A stretch of DNA of 64,000 nt from an uncultured Pseudanabaenaceae cyanobacterium (GCA_937927915.1 CALGKB010000004.1:372001-436000), one strand, 5' to 3'; positions 1-9,637 are shown, numbered from the stretch's first letter. Numbers and translations are program-made. The notes: generated from the sequence alone by a model not told the origin.

Positions 1-656
1 AGGTACTCCATTGGCACCACGGATTGACCATAGTAACCATGGTAGTCGCCATACCAGCGGGGAAAACTTGCCCACACATTAGCAGTTTTGGCGATCGCCC
101 GTTCAATTCTGCCGGCTTCTACATCTTCTAGGGCGCCTTCACGGCGAATTAGCTCAATAGCAGCGAGGTCTTGCCATTCCGGGCTGAAATCGGGGGCACC
201 AATGCGGCGGGCGACATCATCCCAAGTAGTTTCCAAAAACTGGTAGGCACCAGCGGCGGAAGAGCACAACCTGCCACTGCAGCGCACACGGCGGGGATGG
301 TCGGCAAAGTTGTAAAAACGTGTCCCTGTAAACTCGATTTGGTAACCATCCTCACTGTCTGTCCCCTCGGCATAGCGGATCACCCGTAAAAATGCCTGCA
401 AATTCACCGAGGCGGGATAGGTGGGGTACTCCCGCGTCTCTAGGTAGGGGTCACTCCCAGGGGAAGCAGGCTTAGGTTTCGGCTTTGGTCTTACCGCCGG
501 GGGATTACTGGGCAGACCACTGCGGCAGAGGTGATTGAGGTTGATGTATTGCCCCGTGGAGGTGACCATGAAACAGTCCTGGGCAGAGGCAGATTCCCCA
601 AGGTGGGCACCCGTAACCACCGCCGCCGTCAGCAGGATCGCTACAGTTTTGCGCAT
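1..656 (-). CDS. GH104-like muramidase (lambda endolysin type), C-terminus cut by window edge
   Basis: Reading leftward from an ATG at 656-654, an open frame runs off the left edge (218 codons visible). The N-terminus looks like a signal peptide (basic MRKT, hydrophobic stretch, then ASAQD near residue 25), followed by a Pro/Lys-rich linker around residues 50-66. The region from about residue 85 has RVIRYAEGT, whose Glu97 would be the catalytic acid, and later SSAAGAYQFLETTWDD. Both resemble the glycoside hydrolase 104 / lambda endolysin fold, which cleaves peptidoglycan glycan strands. It is inferred to be an exported wall-remodelling enzyme. The family assignment is by eye, and the C-terminus cannot be judged. 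Confidence 0.7.
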   Translation of the reverse strand, partial: MRKTVAILLTAAVVTGAHLGESASAQDCFMVTSTGQYINLNHLCRSGLPSNPPAVRPKPKPKPASPGSDPYLETREYPTYPASVNLQAFLRVIRYAEGTDSEDGYQIEFTGTRFYNFADHPRRVRCSGRLCSSAAGAYQFLETTWDDVARRIGAPDFSPEWQDLAAIELIRREGALEDVEAGRIERAIAKTANVWASFPRWYGDYHGYYGQSVVPMEY

Positions 657-694
657 GGACAACTACTCTTCACACCGTTTCCCCACTATACCAG

Positions 695-2548
695 CTAGGG
701 GCGGGCATATTCCAGTTTTTTCTGGGGTATGGTGGTAAACTGTGCCACAAGGCGGCGGAACTCCTCCCCCTCGATCGTTTCCCGCTCTATCAAGACGTCC
801 ACAAGGTAGTGGAGGAGGGGAATATGGGCACTGAGGATGCGGTGGGCACGATCGTAGCAATGGCGGATAATGCGGCGAATCTGTTGGTCAATCTGGCTGG
901 CTACCGCCTCAGAATATTCCGTTACGGGCATGAGGTCGCGCCCCAAAAATACCTCACTGTGGGGGCGTTCTAGGGCAGTCAGTCCCAACTCCGACATCCC
1001 AAACAAAGTCACCATTTGGCGGGCACGCTGGGTAATCTGCTCAATGTCCCCCGCTGCCCCCACCGTCACCTCCGCTGCCCCAAAAATCAACTCCTCTGCC
1101 ACCCTGCCCCCCAAGAGCACCGTAATTTCATCCAGGAGGGAAGCGTAGGTCATAAAGCCAGGGCTATAGTCCTCCGTCGGTAAGGGCTTGACAAAACCAC
1201 CAATGCCCCCACTACGGGGAATGATGGTAATCTTGTCCATGAGAAAGGCATTTTCCAACAGGGTCTGCAACAAGCCGTGCCCCACCTCGTGGTAGGCAAT
1301 TAGCCGCTTCTTCACACTGTCTAGGAGAGGCTTCATCGCCAAACCGATCGTCACCCGATCGAGGGCATCGTCAATCTCCCGGTTAGTGATGGCTTCCTGG
1401 CGACGGCGGGCAGCTAAAATTGCCGCTTCGTTGAGGAGATTAGCCAAATCGGCACCGGCAAAACCGGGCGTACGGCGGGCAATTGCCTCTAGGGATACCT
1501 CATCTGCTAGGCGTTTATTGCGGGCATGGACTTTCAAAATCGCCAACCTGCCCTTGTAGTCTGGGTAGTCCACCACAATCTGCCGATCGAATCTGCCCGG
1601 ACGGAGCAAAGCCGCATCCAGGACATCGGGGCGATTGGTTGCCGCCAGGACAATTACCCCTGTGTTTGCCTCGAAGCCATCCATCTCACTGAGGAGTTGG
1701 TTAAGAGTCTGTTCCCGTTCATCATTGCCGCCACCGAGACCCGCCCCCCGCTGTCTGCCCACGGCATCAATTTCATCAATGAACACCAGACAGGGAGCAT
1801 TCTCCTTTGCCCGCGCAAACAAATCCCGCACCCGCGAGGCTCCCACCCCCACGAACATCTCCACAAACTCCGACCCCGACAGGGAGAAAAAGGGCACCCC
1901 CGCCTCCCCCGCGATCGCTCTTGCCAGGAGAGTTTTACCCGTGCCCGGCGGACCGATCAACAGCACCCCCTTGGGAATCCGCGCCCCCACCTTTTCAAAC
2001 CGCTCCCGCTCCTTTAGGAAACTCACTACCTCCTGCAATTCCTCCTTAGCCGTGTCAATGCCTGCTACATCGTCGAACACCACCCCTGTCTTTGCCTCCG
2101 GCAGGAACCGCGCCCGACTGCGACCAAAATTGAGGGTCTGGATAGGACCACCCGGCGCATTGGCAAGACGGCGCAACAACAAGAGCACAGTGAATAAGAA
2201 TAGGATGGGCAGACCAACGGACACTAGCAAGCGCCCACCGCTGTGGTCAGGTTTGGGGGGAACTACACCAATATCGACATTTTGCTGGCGCAGAGTTTTA
2301 ATTAAACTGCCGCTATAGGCTCTGGGGGGCAAATTTACAGTTACCTGCTTGCCATTAGTGAGGGTGACAGTGGCAGTTGTGCTAGTTCTTTCAATGTCAA
2401 TCTGTTTTACTTCTTTATTCTCCACTTTTTGGAGAAAATCGCTGTAGCTCAAATGTGCTGGAGTCTCCCGCATCTGTGCCCTCGCTGTGCCGCAGACCAA
2501 ACCCTGGGACAGAATAGTTGCCAATACCAAACACCGCAGACCCTTCAC
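695..2548 (-). CDS. ftsH: ATP-dependent zinc metalloprotease FtsH
   Basis: 617 residues. A hydrophobic N-terminal segment (about 5-25) and a second membrane segment (about 108-127) flank a small lumenal/periplasmic domain. The AAA+ domain has Walker A GPPGTGKT (199-206), Walker B LVFIDEID (254-261) and the SRH motif [18 protein letters not shown]. The protease domain has the zinc motif HEVGH (420-424), a mild variant of the usual HEAGH. FtsH hexamers extract and degrade membrane proteins; in cyanobacteria they take part in photosystem II repair. Cyanobacteria carry several FtsH paralogues, and I cannot say which one this is. It is divergent from the S1 gene across a 94-bp promoter region. Confidence 0.96.
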   Translation of the reverse strand: MKGLRCLVLATILSQGLVCGTARAQMRETPAHLSYSDFLQKVENKEVKQIDIERTSTTATVTLTNGKQVTVNLPPRAYSGSLIKTLRQQNVDIGVVPPKPDHSGGRLLVSVGLPILFLFTVLLLLRRLANAPGGPIQTLNFGRSRARFLPEAKTGVVFDDVAGIDTAKEELQEVVSFLKERERFEKVGARIPKGVLLIGPPGTGKTLLARAIAGEAGVPFFSLSGSEFVEMFVGVGASRVRDLFARAKENAPCLVFIDEIDAVGRQRGAGLGGGNDEREQTLNQLLSEMDGFEANTGVIVLAATNRPDVLDAALLRPGRFDRQIVVDYPDYKGRLAILKVHARNKRLADEVSLEAIARRTPGFAGADLANLLNEAAILAARRRQEAITNREIDDALDRVTIGLAMKPLLDSVKKRLIAYHEVGHGLLQTLLENAFLMDKITIIPRSGGIGGFVKPLPTEDYSPGFMTYASLLDEITVLLGGRVAEELIFGAAEVTVGAAGDIEQITQRARQMVTLFGMSELGLTALERPHSEVFLGRDLMPVTEYSEAVASQIDQQIRRIIRHCYDRAHRILSAHIPLLHYLVDVLIERETIEGEEFRRLVAQFTTIPQKKLEYARP

Positions 2549-2642
2549 TGTGTTCGACTCCTAAAGGTTAATGAATATAGTGTAATGCACCCGATCGGCA
2601 TAATTCTAGGTTAAACTATCTAACACCTTAATTCCAGAGCCT

Positions 2643-3539
2643 ATGGCACAGCACAAAGTTACTCCCAGTTTCTCCGGGGACGACTTCTTGCAAGCCCTCG
2701 ATCGCCATGACTACAACTTTCAGGTAGGGCAGATTGTGAAAGGGAAAGTTTTTCAGGTCGACTCGCGGGGTGTCTACGTCGATATTGGGGGGAAATCCCC
2801 GGGCTTTCTGCCGATGGAAGAGATTGTGATTGGCATGGAGGATGTGTTTGAAGAGGTATTTGCCATCGGATCAGAACATGAGTTTTTAATCATCCGCGAC
2901 CAAGATGAAGAGGGGGAGGTCAGACTGTCCATTCGTCGCCTGTTTGCCAAAAAAGCCTGGCTCAACGTGCAGGAGTTAAAAAACGAAAATCGCGTCTTCC
3001 AGGTGCGGGTAACAGGGGTAAATCGGGGGGGAGTGGTAGTAGATGCCGGCGGTATTCAGGGCTTCATTCCCCGCTCCCAACTCCTAGAACGGGATACCCT
3101 GGAAAAACTAGTGGGGCAGAACCTGCCCGTGGTGGTGATGGAAGTAGAGGAGGAGCGCAAACGTCTGATTCTTTCCCACCGATCGGCGGTGCGCGTGAGT
3201 GCTTTTAGTCAGTTGGGGGTAGGTCAACTAGTGGCGGGGACAGTGACGGGATTACGTCCCTTTGGTGTGTTTGTGGATTTGGGGGGTATTGGCGCCCTCC
3301 TGCATAACAAGGAGATCAGCGAAAAAAACGTGTCCGACCCCTCTCGTCTGTTTAAGGTAGGTGATAGCCTGCGGGCAGTGGTAATTGAGGTGGATGAATC
3401 CCGCCAGCGCGTAGCCCTGTCCACCAAAATCCTAGAACTCCACCCTGGGGAAATGCTAGAGCGCCCTGACCAGATTTTTGCCGAAGCAGAAAGTCGCTTG
3501 GAAAAGAACGTCAGCAAACTGTGGGAGCAGCCCAACTAG
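2643..3539 (+). CDS. Short cyanobacterial-type 30S ribosomal protein S1 / S1-domain RNA-binding protein
   Basis: 298 residues with three consecutive S1 (OB-fold) repeats, at roughly 27-97, 112-180 and 196-265. Each starts with a G-x-V-x-G-x-V pattern (VGQIVKGKVF, NRVFQVRVTG, VGQLVAGTVTG) and contains the G-x-(V/F)-V-D-x-G-G signature. Six-domain S1 is the enterobacterial form; about 300 residues with three domains is normal for cyanobacteria. Cyanobacteria often have two such genes (rps1a and rps1b), so no allele is assigned. The role is mRNA binding at translation initiation. Confidence 0.9.
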   Translation: MAQHKVTPSFSGDDFLQALDRHDYNFQVGQIVKGKVFQVDSRGVYVDIGGKSPGFLPMEEIVIGMEDVFEEVFAIGSEHEFLIIRDQDEEGEVRLSIRRLFAKKAWLNVQELKNENRVFQVRVTGVNRGGVVVDAGGIQGFIPRSQLLERDTLEKLVGQNLPVVVMEVEEERKRLILSHRSAVRVSAFSQLGVGQLVAGTVTGLRPFGVFVDLGGIGALLHNKEISEKNVSDPSRLFKVGDSLRAVVIEVDESRQRVALSTKILELHPGEMLERPDQIFAEAESRLEKNVSKLWEQPN

Positions 3540-3605
3540 GGAACTATTGCGGTAGAGGCAGCTTTAGTTTACCCTAGCAGCAGACGTGGGCACGAATATC
3601 TATCT

Positions 3606-3959
3606 ATGGTCAAAAAGGTGCAATCCCTGGCAGTAGAGGTGACTTTAACGGTCAACTACGAAGTCGGAGCTACCCCCACTGCTTATCTGTTGTTTTCCCT
3701 GCGGCGGGCAGATTCTAATCCCAGAGAACTAGCTGCCTTTTTGGAGTCCCAAGAAGCCTTCTATGAGATGAGTGTCAGCGCTAACCCAGAAGCAGTGGAG
3801 ATAAGGACGGTGGTGACGGACACTGACTGGCAGGTCCTAGAGGAAAAGGTAGTAAACTTGACAGAGGAGATGAAGGGAAAGCTGCGCCAAGCTATCCAAG
3901 CCTTCGATCGCATCAAGCAATCCCAACCCCGCGACCGCACGATCGTGTTCAACCTCTAG
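3606..3959 (+). CDS. Conserved-looking hypothetical protein, 117 aa
   Basis: I do not recognise this protein. It is soluble and mixed alpha/beta: an amphipathic beta-like N-terminus (about 5-35), then charged segments and a helical stretch (about 85-112) ending in RTIVFNL. There is no signal peptide or membrane segment. It starts at ATG 66 bp after the S1 gene, so co-transcription is plausible. Its last codon overlaps the convergent thiG stop by 4 bp. Codon use matches its neighbours, which supports a real gene. Confidence 0.7.
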   Translation: MVKKVQSLAVEVTLTVNYEVGATPTAYLLFSLRRADSNPRELAAFLESQEAFYEMSVSANPEAVEIRTVVTDTDWQVLEEKVVNLTEEMKGKLRQAIQAFDRIKQSQPRDRTIVFNL

Positions 3960-4753
3960 CTGTTAATCCTACCGCTGGTGGGGGAACTGGGGTCAGCGAT
4001 GGTTTTAACAGGCATCCGCCCCGCCAGAAATGCCAGACGACCAGCGATCGTGGCTAAACCCATAGCTTTTGCCATGCCAACGGGGTCTTTTGCCAAAGCA
4101 ATAGCGGAATTAATTAACAGGGCAGCTGCTCCCATCTCCATAGCGGCACAGGCTTCACTGGGGGTGCCAATGCCAGCATCAATGACCACAGGCACACGGG
4201 ACTGTTCAATGATGATTTGAATATTTGCCTGGTTTTTTAACCCCTGCCCCGACCCAATGGGAGAACCCAAGGGCATCACCGTGGCACAGCCCATTTCCTC
4301 TAAGCGTTTTGCCAGCAGGGGGTCAGCATTGATGTAGGGCAACACCGTAAACCCCTCTTTGATCAACTGCTCTGCCGCTTTGCAGGTCTCGATGGGGTCC
4401 GGCAGCAAATAGCGACTGTCGGGAATTACCTCCAACTTGACGAAGTTGTTGTCCTCCTGCCCCAGGATTTTTGCCATTTCCCTGCCCAGACGGGCAACCC
4501 GTACCGCTTCCTCCGCTGTAGCACACCCCGCTGTATTCGGCAACATCCAGTATTGCTGCCAATCGATCGCTTCCGCTAACCCCCCATGCCCTGGCACCTG
4601 GTCTTGCACCCGCCGCACAGCCACCGTCACAATCTCACAGCCACTAGCTGCCATCGCCTCCGTCATTGTTGCAAAATCTTTGTATTTGCCTGTCCCCGTC
4701 ATCAAGCGCGATCGGAAGGTGCGCCCACCAATTACTAGAGGTTCATCCACCAT
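3956..4753 (-). CDS. thiG: Thiazole synthase
   Basis: 265 residues. ThiG forms the thiamine thiazole ring from deoxyxylulose phosphate, dehydroglycine and ThiS thiocarboxylate. The TIM-barrel motifs are present: GTGKYKDF near the N-terminus, the Schiff-base lysine in [16 protein letters not shown], and the phosphate-binding [13 protein letters not shown] and [10 protein letters not shown] segments. It is last in a tight operon after a CHAD gene and cutA (3 bp after cutA). ThiS and ThiO are not seen next to it. thiD and thiL are elsewhere in the window. Confidence 0.96.
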   Translation of the reverse strand: MVDEPLVIGGRTFRSRLMTGTGKYKDFATMTEAMAASGCEIVTVAVRRVQDQVPGHGGLAEAIDWQQYWMLPNTAGCATAEEAVRVARLGREMAKILGQEDNNFVKLEVIPDSRYLLPDPIETCKAAEQLIKEGFTVLPYINADPLLAKRLEEMGCATVMPLGSPIGSGQGLKNQANIQIIIEQSRVPVVIDAGIGTPSEACAAMEMGAAALLINSAIALAKDPVGMAKAMGLATIAGRLAFLAGRMPVKTIADPSSPTSGRINS

Positions 4754-4756
4754 AGG

Positions 4757-5068
4757 TTAATCAGTTACTGCTGCCATCCATTCTAAATAGGTAGGACTAC
4801 CTTGCGTAATGGGAATTTGAATAATTTCAGGCACCTTGTAGCTGTGGTGGGACTGAATGCACTCCTGCAGACGGCTAAAATTCTCCGCCTTCCCCTTAAT
4901 TAGGAGGAGGTATTCCCCCTCCCGCTGTTGTTTGCCCTCCCAGGTGTAGTAGCTAGTAATGGGCAGCACTTGGATGCAAGCCGCCAGTCGCGCCTGCAAA
5001 ATTGCCTCGGCGATCGTTGCCGCTTCTGCCTCACTGCTAGTGGTAGTCATCACGAGGGCATAGGTCAT
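4757..5068 (-). CDS. cutA: Divalent-cation tolerance protein CutA
   Basis: 103 residues. It shows the CutA1 signature: N-terminal YALVMTTTSSEAEA, ARLAACIQVLP, ITSYYTWEGK and the C-terminal PEIIQIPITQGSPTYLEW. CutA1 forms a PII-like trimer; its physiological role is debated and it is linked to copper tolerance in E. coli. The ATG at 5068 is preferred to upstream in-frame starts because family homology begins there. It starts directly after the CHAD stop at 5070-5072, so the two are probably translationally coupled. Confidence 0.93.
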   Translation of the reverse strand: MTYALVMTTTSSEAEAATIAEAILQARLAACIQVLPITSYYTWEGKQQREGEYLLLIKGKAENFSRLQECIQSHHSYKVPEIIQIPITQGSPTYLEWMAAVTD

Positions 5069-5069
5069 G

Positions 5070-5951
5070 CTAGGTTTTCTGGGCAGCACTACAGAGATTT
5101 CTAATTTGCAGGAGTACCTGCAGCCAGTCCAGATTATAGTGCAAGCTGTACCAAGTCCGCCAATCCTCCCCCTGATGTTGCTGGATGACCTCCCGTAAAT
5201 GGGGTAGCTTCTGCCACTGACGGGGGGAAAAAGTAGCCAGGAGTACCAACCGATCGTGTAATGACCCCAGCACATCCTGGGCGGTGGTGAGGTGGCGAAT
5301 ACTGTGGTCTAATTCCTCACCAAAGTAGGGGGCAAAACACTCCAACTGGTAACGCGTGAGTTTGAACAGTTTGCGCAGGTCATGCAGCTGCTTTTCCTTG
5401 CGCAGATTCCACTGCGGCAGCAGAAGAGACTTCAGGGCAGGTAAGAGTAATTGAGGCATCATCTCTGGGACAGCAAAATCCCCTGTCTCCTGCAATTGCG
5501 GTTTCTTTAACCACTGCCCGATCGTTGCCCTCGTTTTGCGGTAGAAGGAGCTATCCAATAACTGCACCATGCGCTGAAAATAGCCCTGCCGCTGGCGTTG
5601 CAATTTTGCCAGGTATTTCTGTAACTGTAACTGCTCACTATCCGGCAGCAAAGGCATATAGCTGGTGGTCAGGGTCTGCTGCAAGACATCCAAATCCCGC
5701 ACCCTGCCCAGAATACGGCTGATCTTCCCCAAGCGAGGTTCCTGCCGTCTAATACTGCGGGGCAAAATGGGCGCAAAACACAATAACCCCGATCGCAACC
5801 GCCGCAAACCTACCCGCATCTGATGCAGTGCCTCTGGGTCTTCGTCTGCCCGCACCACCTCCTCCTGCTTGACCCACTTGCGGTAGTAGTTCCCCAGCGC
5901 TTTCAAAGCACAGTCCCCGATCGTAGCACCGTTAGTGAGAGCTGCGTTCAT
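5070..5951 (-). CDS. CHAD domain protein (polyphosphate-associated family)
   Basis: 293 residues, all helical. It has the CHAD hallmark histidine/arginine-rich helices: EALHQMRVGLRRLRSGL near residues 40-57, GRVRDLDVL near 82-90, and KQLHDLRKLFKLTRYQLE in the second half. CHAD domains bind inorganic polyphosphate through these basic helices. No CYTH domain is fused, unlike many bacterial homologues. It is first in the CHAD-cutA-thiG operon. The conserved H/R residues support an intact polyphosphate-binding face; the cellular role is unknown. Confidence 0.88.
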   Translation of the reverse strand: MNAALTNGATIGDCALKALGNYYRKWVKQEEVVRADEDPEALHQMRVGLRRLRSGLLCFAPILPRSIRRQEPRLGKISRILGRVRDLDVLQQTLTTSYMPLLPDSEQLQLQKYLAKLQRQRQGYFQRMVQLLDSSFYRKTRATIGQWLKKPQLQETGDFAVPEMMPQLLLPALKSLLLPQWNLRKEKQLHDLRKLFKLTRYQLECFAPYFGEELDHSIRHLTTAQDVLGSLHDRLVLLATFSPRQWQKLPHLREVIQQHQGEDWRTWYSLHYNLDWLQVLLQIRNLCSAAQKT

Positions 5952-6056
5952 CTTTGCCCCTCTAGGTTAAGAATAGGTTAAGTATAGGTAAAAAATTATA
6001 GCGCAGGGGCAGGGGAATTGGTGGTAATATAAAGCTTTACGACAAAGTTAACTCCT

Positions 6057-6899
6057 ATGGCAGAGAGCAAGATTTATCTGCGGGGCGTTCGCGCCTACGG
6101 TTATGTGGGTCTTCTACCAGAGGAGAATGTGCTGGGGCAGTGGTTTGAGGTGGATGCCGAACTGGGCGTAGACTTCCTGCGGGCGGCACAGACGGATGAC
6201 ATTGCTGACACCATCGACTACCGCCACTGCATTACCACGATCGAGAATTTAATCAAGACCAGCAAGTTTGCCTTGGTAGAAAGACTAGCAGGGGCGATCG
6301 TGGCAGAACTCTTAAAAGACAAACGCATTAAGAATATTCGTCTGAAAGTGATTAAACATCCCCCCATTCCTGACTTCCAGGGGTCTATTGCGGTAGAAAT
6401 CTATCAAGAAAATACCAACACCGATGATCCCCCAGCTGCAGCAGATGACAAATACATTACAGCGGTGTACACAGACGGCTCCTGCCTTGACAATCCTGGC
6501 GTGGGGGGGTGGGCAGCTGTAATCAATTTCCAAGACGGCACCAGCAAAGAATTGGGGGGCAGAGTAGAAAACACTACCAACAACCAGATGGAACTAGAGG
6601 CAGTCATTCAAGCCCTTTCCTTTTGTCAGCCCTACCTCAAAAAACAAAAAATTCCCCTCTATACTGACAGTCGCTATGTGAAAGAGGGCATTACCAGCTG
6701 GATCAAAAACTGGCAGAAAAACGGTTGGCAGACAGCGGCAAAGCAAGCAGTAAAAAATAGAGAACTGTGGCAGCGCCTCTACGTCCTCAATCATCCCAAC
6801 GTGGAATGGCATTGGGTGCAAAGCCATGCAGATAACCCAGACAACAATCGCTGCGATCGTCTGGCTCGGCAGTTTGCCGCTGGACAAAATCCCCTATAA
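6057..6899 (+). CDS. Dihydroneopterin aldolase-ribonuclease HI fusion
   Basis: 280 residues with two enzymes in one frame. Residues 1 to about 116 are FolB-like (folate pathway): LLPEENVLGQ with Glu22, TIDYRHC with Tyr55, and VIKHPPIPD with Lys100. A short acidic linker (about 117-131) leads to a complete RNase HI at 132-278. That domain has the DEDD set: Asp140 in TDGSCLDNPG, Glu179 in NQMELEAV, Asp204 in TDSRYVKEG and Asp267 in RCDRLAR, plus His257. Both active sites look intact. No stop or frame change separates the halves. The ferredoxin gene follows 25 bp downstream. Confidence 0.93.
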   Translation: MAESKIYLRGVRAYGYVGLLPEENVLGQWFEVDAELGVDFLRAAQTDDIADTIDYRHCITTIENLIKTSKFALVERLAGAIVAELLKDKRIKNIRLKVIKHPPIPDFQGSIAVEIYQENTNTDDPPAAADDKYITAVYTDGSCLDNPGVGGWAAVINFQDGTSKELGGRVENTTNNQMELEAVIQALSFCQPYLKKQKIPLYTDSRYVKEGITSWIKNWQKNGWQTAAKQAVKNRELWQRLYVLNHPNVEWHWVQSHADNPDNNRCDRLARQFAAGQNPL

Positions 6900-6924
6900 T
6901 GACCCCACAGCAACAGACTTAGCT

Positions 6925-7299
6925 ATGGCAAATTATAGAGTGGAAATCTACGATAGACGATCGGGGCAAACCTACACAGGAGTTGTCTCTGACCAGGAAT
7001 ACATCCTAGATGGGCTGGAAAACCAGGGTATTGTTTTACCCTCTGCCTGCTGTGCGGGGGCATGCACCACCTGTGCCGTCAAAATCAAAGCGGGCACGAT
7101 CGACCAAAGGGAAGGAATAGGCTTATCCCGTTATTTACAGCAGCAGGGCTATGGTTTGATTTGCATTGGCTATGCCCGCAGTGACCTGCAGTTAGAAACG
7201 CAAGAGGAAGACGAGGTCTATCGGTTACAGTTCAGTCAAAGCTACCCCACCAAGAAGCCCTGGTTTTCCCTCTCCTGGCTGCGTCCCGATGCCGATTAA
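6925..7299 (+). CDS. Plant-type [2Fe-2S] ferredoxin
   Basis: 124 residues from the ATG at 6925; the frame is open further upstream, but homology starts at YRVEIYDRRSG. The cluster motif is ACCAGACTTC (C-x4-C-x2-C), with the fourth cysteine in GLICIGYARSD. A C-terminal extension (about 98-124, ending WFSLSWLRPDAD) makes it longer than the roughly 97-residue photosynthetic PetF, so it is probably a variant ferredoxin with a special electron partner. The gene starts 25 bp after the FolB-RNase HI fusion. Confidence 0.9.
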   Translation: MANYRVEIYDRRSGQTYTGVVSDQEYILDGLENQGIVLPSACCAGACTTCAVKIKAGTIDQREGIGLSRYLQQQGYGLICIGYARSDLQLETQEEDEVYRLQFSQSYPTKKPWFSLSWLRPDAD

Positions 7300-7354
7300 A
7301 ATTGAACCTTTCTAAAGAGAGGGCAGTCTTAAGGATAGGCGATCAGCAAAACCA

Positions 7355-7933
7355 ATGGTTGCAAAACCGCGGACAAGCCCAGAGGCAACGGACAGCGAAC
7401 TCGTCCATCGATCGGTAAAAGGCGACACCCATGCCTTCCGTCTGTTGTATCAACGTCATCAGGGCAAAGTACGTTCTTTACTCTTTCAGATGTGTGGTAA
7501 GGAGCTACTAGATGATTTGGTACAGGAGGTGTTTTTGCGGGCATGGCGGGGGTTAAAACAGTTTCGGGGGTCTTGTCAGTTTTCCACCTGGCTCTATCGT
7601 ATTGCTTGGAATGTGGCGACTGACCAAAGACGCTCTTTTGCCAAACGCAACGACCAACAGAGTCCTGTCCCTGTAGAAGACTGTCATCATCTGCCCGATC
7701 CTGTCAATACACCCTCTCTGCAACATCTGCACTACCAGCAAATTCTCTACCAGGGGTTAGACCACCTATCCGCCGAACAGCGGGCTGTGCTAGTTTTGCA
7801 TGACCTGGAAGAAGTACCCCAAAAAGAGATTGCGGCAATTCTCAAAATACCGATCGGTACGGTTAAATCTCGTCTGTTCCATGCCCGTCAGGCTTTGCGT
7901 CAGTATCTCAGCGATCAAGGAGTAGAACTATGA
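7355..7933 (+). CDS. ECF-type (group 3) RNA polymerase sigma factor
   Basis: 192 residues. Region 2 spans about residues 27-97 (LLYQRHQGKVRSLL, DDLVQEVFLRAWRG, FSTWLYRIAWNVATDQRR). Region 4 spans about 128-180, with the helix-turn-helix VPQKEIAAILKIPIGTVKSRL. Regions 1 and 3 are absent, as expected for ECF sigmas. The stop overlaps the next start (ATGA at 7930-7933), coupling it to a small membrane protein and then a Spy-like protein. The layout matches an envelope-stress sigma operon and resembles the SigG-type operons I recall from cyanobacteria. Confidence 0.93.
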   Translation: MVAKPRTSPEATDSELVHRSVKGDTHAFRLLYQRHQGKVRSLLFQMCGKELLDDLVQEVFLRAWRGLKQFRGSCQFSTWLYRIAWNVATDQRRSFAKRNDQQSPVPVEDCHHLPDPVNTPSLQHLHYQQILYQGLDHLSAEQRAVLVLHDLEEVPQKEIAAILKIPIGTVKSRLFHARQALRQYLSDQGVEL

Positions 7934-8253
7934 AAGAAGACGATGCTCTCCTACAATTTCTCCACACCTACCGTAGGGAAGCACCACTCCCTAATCCCGA
8001 GTTGGAAGATAAAATTATCTGCCAACTCCACCGCCCTTCTGGTTTTCCCTTGGACAAGATACTGATAGCGATCGTTCTACTAGGTGGCGGACTGTTTGGT
8101 TTTGCCCGTTTCCGACAATGGCAGATGGCACAGACCCAGTTAAACCTCGATACTCTGGAAGCCTCTCTCATTCAAAGTTGGGAGGTAGCTACTGCCCGTG
8201 TCGAATCAGAAGACTCTCTCTCTTATCTTTTTAGCTACAAGGAGGACAAGTAA
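7930..8253 (+). CDS. Small single-pass membrane protein, probable anti-sigma partner
   Basis: 107 residues. A charged cytoplasmic N-terminus (1-40) is followed by one membrane helix (about 43-58, ILIAIVLLGGGLFGFA) and an outer segment of about 45 residues. It has no zinc-binding HxxxCxxC anti-sigma motif, only one cysteine. Its role as the regulator of the upstream sigma factor is inferred from the 4-bp overlap, the topology and the downstream Spy-like gene, not from homology. Confidence 0.75.
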   Translation: MKEDDALLQFLHTYRREAPLPNPELEDKIICQLHRPSGFPLDKILIAIVLLGGGLFGFARFRQWQMAQTQLNLDTLEASLIQSWEVATARVESEDSLSYLFSYKEDK

Positions 8254-8255
8254 TT

Positions 8256-8696
8256 ATGAAACGCTTTGCTTCTCTGTTCCTGCTGTCGGCACTGACAATG
8301 CTGCCCTTGACCGTCTCTGCCGATCCCTCTGTAATGGAGAGGGGTTTGCCCCGCTGGGAAGAAAAAAGAGGCAGACTGCTAGAGGAACTGAATCTCACGC
8401 CGCAACAGAAACAACAGTTGGATACCATTCGGCAACAGAGCCAGAGTCAACTAGAAACCCTGCGGCAGCGGAAACGGCAACTGCGGCAGGAGATGGACCA
8501 ACTCCTCAGCTCCAATGCCTCAGAACAACAACTGCGGGCTAAATTCCAGGAGATTCAAGCTGTCAAGGCAGAGATGGACGAAATTCGCTTTAACCAAACG
8601 CTCGCCATGCGGCAAATTCTCACCCCTGAACAACGCACTCGCTGGCAGGAGCTGATGATTCAACGCGACTATAAACGCCATCGTCCCAAGTTCTAA
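8256..8696 (+). CDS. Spy/CpxP-like periplasmic stress protein
   Basis: 146 residues with a clear signal peptide (MKRFASLFLLSALTMLPLTV, cleavage near SADPS at residue 22). The mature part is long amphipathic helix with two copies of the family LTxxQ motif: LTPQQKQQL (about 47) and LTPEQRTRW (about 125). Spy and CpxP are ATP-independent periplasmic chaperones or stress sensors. It is third in the operon with the ECF sigma and membrane protein, so it could be either a sensor or a target of that sigma. Confidence 0.88.
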   Translation: MKRFASLFLLSALTMLPLTVSADPSVMERGLPRWEEKRGRLLEELNLTPQQKQQLDTIRQQSQSQLETLRQRKRQLRQEMDQLLSSNASEQQLRAKFQEIQAVKAEMDEIRFNQTLAMRQILTPEQRTRWQELMIQRDYKRHRPKF

Positions 8697-8697
8697 G

Positions 8698-9495
8698 CTA
8701 TAACAAGGGAAAGAAATGTCCCACGGGTCCCTGCCCTCCCCCAAGAGCTAAACTATGCCCGATCGCTTTGGTCACATACTCCTTAGCCCGCTTGACTGCC
8801 TCTAGCAAAGGATAACCAAGGGCTAAATTGGCAACGATCGCTGCTGAGAGGGTGCAACCCGTGCCGTGGGTGTGGGGGGTAGGGATTGCCTCCTGGGGTA
8901 ATAACTCCATTCTGTCACCGTCAAAATAGACATCCGTGCCCTTTATAGGTGCCTCCATGCCCCCCCCTTTCACTAAAACTGCTGTCTTCGTCTGTTTGTG
9001 TATCTCTGCCGCAGCGGACTGCATAGCCTCGATCGTGTTTATCTCTTTTTGCGTTAATAACTGCGCTTCATAGCGATTGGGAGTGATTAACAAAGCCAGA
9101 GGTAACAGACGGTGAGTAATTGCCTCAATGGCATCATCATGGAGCAACTTTGCCCCCGTGCGGGAAACCATCACAGGATCGACCACCACCTGTCGCCAGC
9201 CCTGTCCGGCAATCTTTTTCGCCACCAAACTGACAATGTCGCAGTTAAGCAGCATCCCTGTTTTCACAGCAGTAACAGGTAGGTCATTGGCTACTGTATC
9301 AATCTGGGCAGCAATCATAGACAAGGGCAGGGCTTCTACAGCAGTTACCCCTAGAGTATTTTGGGCAGTGACACAGGTAATGACACTCGTTCCATGCACA
9401 CAGTGAAAAGCAAAAGTCTTGAGGTCCGCCTGGATACCAGCCCCCCCACCACTGTCAGAACCAGCAATGGTCATCACGATCGGTGGCTTTAGCAT
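8698..9495 (-). CDS. thiD: Hydroxymethylpyrimidine/phosphomethylpyrimidine kinase
   Basis: 265 residues from the ATG at 9495. This start is chosen because homology begins at [20 protein letters not shown]; upstream in-frame codons are not ThiD-like. ThiD phosphorylates HMP and HMP-P in thiamine synthesis. Ribokinase-fold motifs are present: [25 protein letters not shown] and the anion-hole motif [13 protein letters not shown]. It is convergent with the Spy-like gene with a 1-bp gap and divergent from the histidine kinase. Confidence 0.95.
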   Translation of the reverse strand: MLKPPIVMTIAGSDSGGGAGIQADLKTFAFHCVHGTSVITCVTAQNTLGVTAVEALPLSMIAAQIDTVANDLPVTAVKTGMLLNCDIVSLVAKKIAGQGWRQVVVDPVMVSRTGAKLLHDDAIEAITHRLLPLALLITPNRYEAQLLTQKEINTIEAMQSAAAEIHKQTKTAVLVKGGGMEAPIKGTDVYFDGDRMELLPQEAIPTPHTHGTGCTLSAAIVANLALGYPLLEAVKRAKEYVTKAIGHSLALGGGQGPVGHFFPLL

Positions 9496-9637
9496 ATCAC
9501 CAATACTCAACAGATAATTTAGGTTACCATAAAGATTGAGAAAGTATAAGATTGTCGAGGTTTCGAGGAACCAAAATTTACTGTTTTTTAACAAAAGGAA
9601 CGTGATAAAATAGTGCAAGTTTTAGCAAAATTGACCT

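Noticed and set aside
4757..5275. Extended 172-residue version of CutA
   Set aside because: The first 69 residues are translated from the CHAD gene in another frame and show no CutA homology. The ATG at 5068 is the family start.
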